Source: Euphorbia lathyris (Eukaryota > Streptophyta > Magnoliopsida > Malpighiales > Euphorbiaceae). From it: DNA of 64,000 nucleotides. Shown here in pieces: positions 57,534 to 64,000 of this stretch. Each line of letters begins with the position of its first letter. The stretch's first letter is position 1. The stretch spans positions 74,181,256 to 74,245,255 of the forward strand of contig NC_088911.1 of the NCBI RefSeq assembly GCF_963576675.1, given 5' to 3'. Below the pieces are notes generated by a model. That model did no database searches, was not told the origin of the DNA, and worked only from the letters and a program-made list of their open reading frames with translations. Both the position numbers and the translations under genes were made by a program.

Positions 57534-59288
57534 ATGGGCGAAAACAGCACTCGGTTTCTCCCTGGAAACCAGACAACTCAGATATTACCTGAGGGGCTGT
57601 CCATTACCAGGCCTCCCCTATTCTTCGGGTCAAACTATACCTTTTAGAAGAATAGGATGAAAAACTTCATTCAAGCTACAAACATGAGTGCCTGGCTATC
57701 TATAGTCCAAGGCCCGTTTGTACCTGTGAAAGTTGTTGATGACCAGTCAGTTGTTAAAACTGAGGTTGAATGGACAGAGGATGATCTTAAGAAGCTTCAA
57801 AACCATGCTTCGGCTATCAATATGCTTCACTGTGCGCTCGATGCTGCAGAATATAACAAAATCTCAGGTTGTGAGTCGGCACAAGAGATCTGGAAAAAGC
57901 TGGAAGTCACCTACGAGGGAACAAACAAAGTAAAAGAATCCAAGGTGAATCATCAGATGAGACTGTACGAGCTGTTCGAGATGAACAATGATGAGGGCAT
58001 TTCAGACATGAACGCAAGGTTCACCAACATCATTAATGAGCTCAAGAGACTTGGGAAAATCTTCACTGAGGAAGAACAAGTCAAAAAGATACTCAGGAGT
58101 CTTCCAAAAGACTGGCAAGCAAAGAAGACAGCAGTTGAGGAAGCTCAGGATTTAACCACCTACAAATATGACGAACTCATCGGTTCATTGCTGACCCATG
58201 AGATATCAATGAAGAACTTTGAGGTGAAGGAAAAATCTAATGACAAGAAGCAGAAGTCACTTGTCATGAAGGCTGACTCCACTGACGGGAGTTCAACTGA
58301 TGATGAGGAGGTGGCTATGTTTACAAGAAAGATGAAGAGGCTGTTCAGGAAGAACGACAAAAATTCCAAAAAGCCTTACAAAAAGTTTGATAAGTATAAG
58401 GCTGACTCAAGCGACAGCAAATACAGAAAGGACAGCTCAAAGCCCATTACATGCTTTGAGTGCCACCAAGATGGCCATATTAAGTCAAACTGCCCCACGC
58501 TGAGGAAAGACAAGAAAAGTGGGAAGAAGGCAATGGTGGCTACTTGGAGTGACAGTGATGAATCTTCATCAACAGAAACTGAGGCCACCGAGTCAGTGAA
58601 GATATGCTTTATGGCTGACGAACTTGCTGAGCCATGCATTTCTGAGCATGCTGACCAATCTGATGAGTCAGATAATGAAGAGCAATCTAATGAGGTAATC
58701 TCACTCTCTCAACTCAGAAATGAAATGGGTAATGCCCTGAGTGATCTTTACACACTTGTCAAAAAGTGTAACAAAAAGATTAAAACAATCAGCCGGTGTT
58801 GTGATGAGGTGGAAGAGGTCAAACTGAGTGACCTCAGATACCTTCTTCAAGACAACTCAGTTTTGCATGAAAATATGAAAACCATTCATGAGTCTGTAGT
58901 TGAAGTCCAGTCAGTTTCCAAGAAACTGAGGAAGGATGTCACAACCATTCAGAACCAACTAAAGGTTCCAAACAAAAATAATTTTCCTCTGAGAACTAAG
59001 TATCAAGGTACTCAGTACCAAGGTACTCAGCAGAGACGAAATCCCCAGCAAAGAGTTCAGTGTGACTTTTGTGGGAAGTTAGGACACACCACTAAGGTGT
59101 GCTGGCACGCTCAGCACTGGGGTGCTGACAAGTCAGTAAAGAGTCCTAAACAGAAAGTCAGTTGTGACTTCTGTGGAAAAAGTGGCCACACTATTAATGT
59201 ATGGCGCCACAAAATAAAATATGATGCTTTACCTGTTGAACCTAACAAGTCAGGACCCAAAAAGAATTGGGTACCTAAAGGAAACTGA
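57534..59288 (+). pseudogene. Sirevirus gag, unit 2, one nonsense codon
   Basis: Same protein as at 48610-50364, but codon 38 (57645-57647) is TAG where unit 1 has TGG (Trp), a G-to-A change. Downstream frame is open. Two residues differ near positions 152 and 179 (Glu here, Val and Lys in unit 1). Same knuckles, including the third that lacks its last Cys. Confidence 0.92.
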
Positions 59289-61156
59289 TTACAAGACAGG
59301 TAAGCCTGAGATGTGCCGAGAAGTCAAAAATGTGGTATATTGACAGCGCATGCTCAAGGCATATGACGGGTGATGAAACTCAATTCATCACGTTCGAACG
59401 TAAACGAGGAGGAAGCGTAAGTTTTGGAGACAACAAGAAGGGTAAGATAGTAGGCTCAGGAACCGTCGGAGGTAACCCTACTATTGAATTTGTCTCCCTA
59501 GTCAGCGGACTCAAATATAACTTACTCAGCGTAGCTCAGCTATGTGACAATGGGAGAAAAGTTATATTTGATGCTACTGGATGTAAAATATACGAGGGTA
59601 AAACTGATGAGTTAATCTTAACTGCCCCTCGGATAGACAATGTCTTTATGCTAAACCTCGAAAAGAAGTTTTCAAAAACTGTATGCTTAGTCACAAAGGA
59701 AGAAAATTCCTGGCTATGGCACAGGAGACTTGATCATGTAAGCATGGACCTCCTGGCCAAATTAGCAAGAAAGCAATTGGTTGAGGGACTGCCTGAACTT
59801 AAATTTCAAAAAGATCAATTATGCCATGCCTGCCAAGCTGGAAAACAAACCAAGCAATCTTTTCAAAGTAAAAACATTGTCTCAACTAAGCGTCCGTTAG
59901 AAATGCTACACTTGGATCTCTTTGGTCCAGTCCAGCCGCTGAGTCTGGGTGGAAGAAGGTTTTCCTTGGTTATTGTAGATGATTTCTCTCGGTACACATG
60001 GGTTATCCTGCTGACCAGTAAGGATGAGACTTTTGAGACATTTTCAAACTTGGTTAGAAAAATTGAAAATGAGAAAGACCTAAAATTAGCTCATATCCGT
60101 AGTGATAATGGTGGAGAATTCAAGAACCAAAAGTTTGTTGAATTCTGTGAAGCCAGCGGCATTGACCACAATTTCTCTGTTCCTAGAACGCCTCAGCAAA
60201 ATGGGGTTGTTGAAAGGAAGAACAGAACTCTGGTTGAGATTGTTAGGACAATGCTGGATGAGCATAGGCATCCAAAGTATTTTTGGGGAGAAGCTGTCAA
60301 CACAGCATGCTATATTCTGAATAGGGCTTTAGTTAGACCTATACTTAAGAAAACCCCATATGAACTTTGGAAAGGACGAAAGCCCAACATTGGATACTTT
60401 CGTGCCTTTGGCTGTAGGTGTTTTATTTTAAATACCAAAGATAGCTTAGCCAAATTTGATTCAAAAGCTGATGAGGCTATCTTTCTAGGCTACTCAATAA
60501 ACAGTAAAGCATACAGAGTTTTTAATAAGCGAACTCAAGTTTTAGAAGAGTAAATACGTGTAGAGTTCGATAAAACTGACCCTGCAGGTAGATACCAGCC
60601 GCTGACCGAAGATGATCCAAACTCAGTAACCATCGCTGACTCAGAACCAGCTACTGAGTCATTCACGAAAAGGCTGACCAAGAGTAAGAGTGAACCTAAG
60701 ATTACTTTTACTGACCCATCTAATTCTGCAGAGATTGTTGAAACAGGAACAGCACAAGACATGAATCTACCCAAAGAAATAAGGATTCCTAAAGGACACT
60801 CCGAAAGTGCAATCCTTGATTCTGCTGGGAATACCCTAATGACGAGGAATCAACTCAGGAAATACCTCAGCAATGTTGCTTTCGTCTCAGTACAAGAACC
60901 GAAGAATTTCGCTGAAGCTGAGTACGATGAATTCTGGATGAACGCAATGCAAGAGGAGCTCGATCAATTTCGAAGAAATGATGTATGGGAGTTAGTGCCT
61001 CATCCAAAGAGTCAAAAGACCATCGGAACAAGATGGGTCTTCAGGAACAAGATGGACGAACAAGGAAACGTAGTCAGGAACAAAGCAAGGCTTGTAGCTC
61101 AGGGCTACAGTCAGCAAGAAGCTGGCGGATATCTTCACAAAGCCACTGGCTCGTGA
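59285..61156 (+). pseudogene. Sirevirus pol, unit 2, same RT deletion
   Basis: Matches unit 1 pol throughout: the same TAA stop (60551-60553), the same deletion junction near 61121 and the same out-of-frame tail. One visible residue difference is Val for Ala after LVEI in the integrase. Shared defects mean they arose before the two units separated. Confidence 0.92.
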
Positions 61157-61572
61157 GCAGTTCAGCATACTGAGAGAAGCAATTGGTATGTTTAATCCTC
61201 TTCAGTAAATTCCTGTGCTAAATGAATATTGAATGCTGAGTGAATTACATGCTGAATGATTTATTGTTTGCTGAGTATCTCTTGAAACTGACTGAACATC
61301 AAATACTGAGTAAACTTGCACAGTGAGTAAATTAGTTTAAACTTAAACTTAAAAATCATCCCTTTATGCAATGCTGACCACTCAGAATATCAAACGCTTA
61401 GTATTCTACATGCTGAGTGTTAGATCCGTTAGAATGAATGCAATAGCACGCATATAGCCCTAGGATGACGTATTCGCCGTATGTGTCATAAATGCCAGGA
61501 TCTTTGTCGGTACATAATCCCGAGGCAAAACTGACACATGGATTTGATTAAATCCACACCGCTCATTTCTTC

Positions 61573-61580
61573 TATAAATA
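61573..61580 (+). promoter_or_regulatory. TATA box upstream of ORF3, unit 2
   Basis: TATAAATA 110 bp before the ORF3 ATG at 61683, as in unit 1. Confidence 0.55.
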
Positions 61581-61682
61581 ATGGGTAATTCCCCATTTTT
61601 TATTCTTTACGCTTAATCAAATTCTAAGGCAAAGAAACTCTTTCTCTCTCAAAATCCTTCTAAACCTTCCCCATCCTTGAAA

Positions 61683-64000
61683 ATGACTAAGATTTCCTAC
61701 AACGTCTCCGGTGCCGGCCACCAAAAGACTAGCTCCGATGAACCTACTGGAAATCCTCCTACGCCGAGCAAAGGACAAGCTGGCCAAACCTCTAGTCAGG
61801 AAAAACCCGTAAAGGTCAGGACCTACTCCAAGGTTTTTGACAATGTCCGCGAATGGAAAGTTGAGCCCTCAAGATGGGTCTCTGAAAACTTCATGCAAAA
61901 TGAACAACCGTTCTGCGAGTGGATTTCACAGAATGACAACACTGACTACCTGTGCACTGAGGTGAAAAACAAAACCATCTTCATCAACCCTCTCTACATA
62001 GGAAATCTTCTCAAGCTAAAAACTGAAGGAGCAAGGCTGAGAAGATCGGGAGATCAGGATAAAACTGACTATAAACACAACTTTTGCAAACCTGAGGGTC
62101 ACTCAGGAGAAGTCCCAGCTTCATCAATGGGTCAGCACCAGAAGATGGCTCATTACTTGCTGACCTATTTCATCTACCCGAAGATCAACTGCACTACATC
62201 AGCAACCAATTTCGAGCAATGCTTTATCTGGCATATGCTGACATACACCCCCATCAACATGCCAGTCTTTCTTGTTGCTGGTTTCCTTCGAAGCACTGGC
62301 ACGATGCGGCTTGGATCACTCATAACTAGAATCCTCATTGACCATAAGGTTGATCTCGAAGGTGAGGAGAAGACTCGAGGAACTGAGATCACAGCTTCCT
62401 CGCTGAGAGCCTTAAAGTTTGGACAGCCCTTGAAGAAAGGTAAAGCTGTTGCTGCTGGCCAAGCTGAGGAAACTGCTGAGCCAAAGAAAGGGCGAAGGAC
62501 TAAGGCCCCAGCTTCCCGCAAGAGGAAAACTGCTGAGACTCCTTCCAAAAACGTTGAGTCTCCAGCAAAGAGGCAGAAGTCAGCTGGTAAGTCAGCTAAG
62601 AAAAGAAGCAGGCAAGGTGAGCCTGGAACTGAGGAAGCTATGGAGCAACCTCAGAAGAAGCAGAAGTCTTCAACACTGACTCCACTGAACGCCATACCTA
62701 CAGACTTCGTTGTACCGGGTGACTCTCACTTCACCCAGTGTCAAAGTACAGAAGCTGAGCATGATGAACATGAGGTACAACTAGATGATCACTTCATCTC
62801 TCAAGTTGAGGAAGAACTTGACGGTGACAGTACCGAAGAAGAAGAAGAAGAAGCCAGCGGTCAGGATGACGCTGAGGACTCTGAGGAAACGACCAGTGAG
62901 ATTGAGGTTGAGCATGCCGATACTGAGTTGGCCGCTGGAGTTGAGCAAGTACTCGAACAACACACTGTTGATCCAGCTGAAGAGCAAGCTGACCAGCCTC
63001 ATACTGAGCAACAAGAATCTTCCCCTTCTCACTCAGGAGAACCTGATCATACTGTCACTCCACCTCGTAGAAGGCGAAAGTTGGTCAAGGCCAGTGAGCA
63101 GCTAGTCAGTGAACCTCCTGTGCACCTACCACCTCCTGTGCACCTACCAATCCACTTCCACTACATCGGCGCCATTAGAAAAACAAGCCTCTGTTTCTTC
63201 TCAACAGGAACATGCCGACCCCAATGCTTCTGCAACATCAACCAGTCAGGTTGAGCCATCTACTGTTCATGCTATTTCCTCAAGCATGGTGCTGACTCCA
63301 CACACCTCTGCCGTCAGCACAGACAGTATTCGCATTACAACTTCTCCAACTCAACTCTCTACCGATCAATCAACTATTCCTACAACTCAAGTGCAGATTA
63401 AGCATACTATTCCAGTCACTGACCAGGTTACTCCTTTCACTCCTCCTCCTTCCGGTCATACTGATGTCCCTGAAGGTTCACAAAGCCATCTGAATGCCAC
63501 TGAGTCCGGCAAAAAGATCATTGACTCAGTGCAAGCATTAATCAGAGACCTTCAACATTCCACTTCTCCTGCTGCTGGATCTTCAATTCTTGAGACCACC
63601 CAGCTCTCCCAAGTCACTCAGCTTCTCACTGAAGTTGAGGGACTCAAGGATCTGCTGAATGTCGTCATATCCTTCCAAGCATAGCAAGCTAAGCAGGATT
63701 CAATTGCCAAGTTGGCTGAGATCCAGCTGACAACCGTGCAACACCTGAACTCTCTCCATCAACAAGTCCAGAAATTGTCAGCTGTGAACACTGACTATGC
63801 CACTTCATCTGAAATCAAAATGCTCTTTGCTCAGCTTCATACTGAGCAATTTAAGACGAACGAGCAAATGGTGTCGTACAGTCAGTGCTCAGTAGAGCAA
63901 ATTGGTGAGGCTATAAGGTTGCTTAATCTGAATAAGCAAGAGATGGATACTGACGCAATGAAGCAGAACGAGATGATGACTCTCGCACAACAAACTTTCA
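61683..64000 (+). pseudogene. Sirevirus ORF3, unit 2, cut by window end
   Basis: Same protein as at 52759-55584 but with its own changes. There is an in-frame 84-bp deletion (28 codons) at 61932 between AATG repeats, which removes the WTGLFSVRDETYPDL part of the folded domain. Near 63110-63160 an 18-20 bp tandem repeat plus a deletion shifts the frame, which closes at 63254. A TAG at about 63682 also stands where unit 1 has CAG. The Gln codons lost in unit 1 (at 53005, 54985, 55153) are intact here. The coiled-coil tail runs on to the end of the window. Confidence 0.85.

Larger units (their letters stand above)
47142..64000 (+). mobile_element. Tandem pair of defective Sireviruses sharing the middle LTR
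   Basis: The layout is LTR 47142-48547, internal region 48548-56132, LTR 56133-57471, internal region 57472 to the window end. The middle LTR is preceded by the polypurine tract of unit 1 and followed directly by the tRNA-Met primer site of unit 2, so it serves both. The repeat step is 8,991 bp. Both internal regions share the same RT/RNase H deletion and the same pol stop codon, and differ by scattered substitutions and a few indels. The third LTR, if present, lies beyond the window. Confidence 0.93.

Overview
This is repeat-dense nuclear DNA of a flowering plant, probably a eudicot. It is AT-rich, has spliced genes with GT/AG introns, and carries the usual plant transposon classes: Mutator-like (MULE), hAT, PIF/Harbinger, Helitron, Ty1/copia Sirevirus and Ty3/gypsy chromovirus. 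Only one ordinary host gene looks intact: a three-exon CASP-like membrane protein gene on the minus strand at 19804-20553. Almost everything else is transposon sequence, much of it nested. The order of insertion can be read from target-site duplications (TSDs).

1-18651: After a degenerate coiled-coil remnant, a large and old MULE runs from about 1487 to 18651. It carries two convergent genes: a MAIN-like plant mobile domain (PMD) gene on the plus strand (2211-6371) and a FAR1/MURA transposase fused to an OTU-like protease domain on the minus strand (7855 to about 15700). A roughly 1.4 kb minisatellite lies between them. Clusters of GC-rich perfect hairpins lie about 200 bp from each end. The element was then hit repeatedly. 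A 2.1 kb solo LTR sits in a PMD exon (TSD CGGAG). A hAT element sits in the OTU gene. That hAT holds a long-TIR Pack-MULE with a purine-permease exon, and this in turn holds a complete Helitron. A second Pack-MULE with ribulose-phosphate 3-epimerase exons lies near the right end.

18652-25130: This stretch holds the CASP-like gene, three Harbinger elements (one nested in another, all with TAA duplications) and a Pack-MULE carrying UDP-glycosyltransferase pieces. That Pack-MULE shares its TIR with the purine-permease one.

25131-42666: A Sirevirus on the minus strand has gag, pol and an extra third ORF. Its left LTR is split by a 6.36 kb chromovirus (TSD CTCTA), which is internally deleted and itself split by a 595 bp MULE-type MITE (TSD TAAAAGATT). 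The Sirevirus seems to lack its polypurine tract, and about 35-44 bp of ORF3 sequence is repeated outside its other LTR.

42667-47141: Unassigned sequence, a second near-identical Helitron lacking its 3' end, and an LTR-like remnant.

47142-64000: Two related Sirevirus units stand in direct tandem and share the middle LTR (LTR-internal-LTR-internal, cut by the window end). Both units lack the same RT/RNase H segment and share a pol stop codon, so they descend from one defective, non-autonomous lineage. In all three Sireviruses a TATA box lies about 100 bp upstream of ORF3, which suggests the third ORF has its own promoter.

All coordinates and repeat matches were read by eye. Family names rest on motifs recognised in translation, not on searches.
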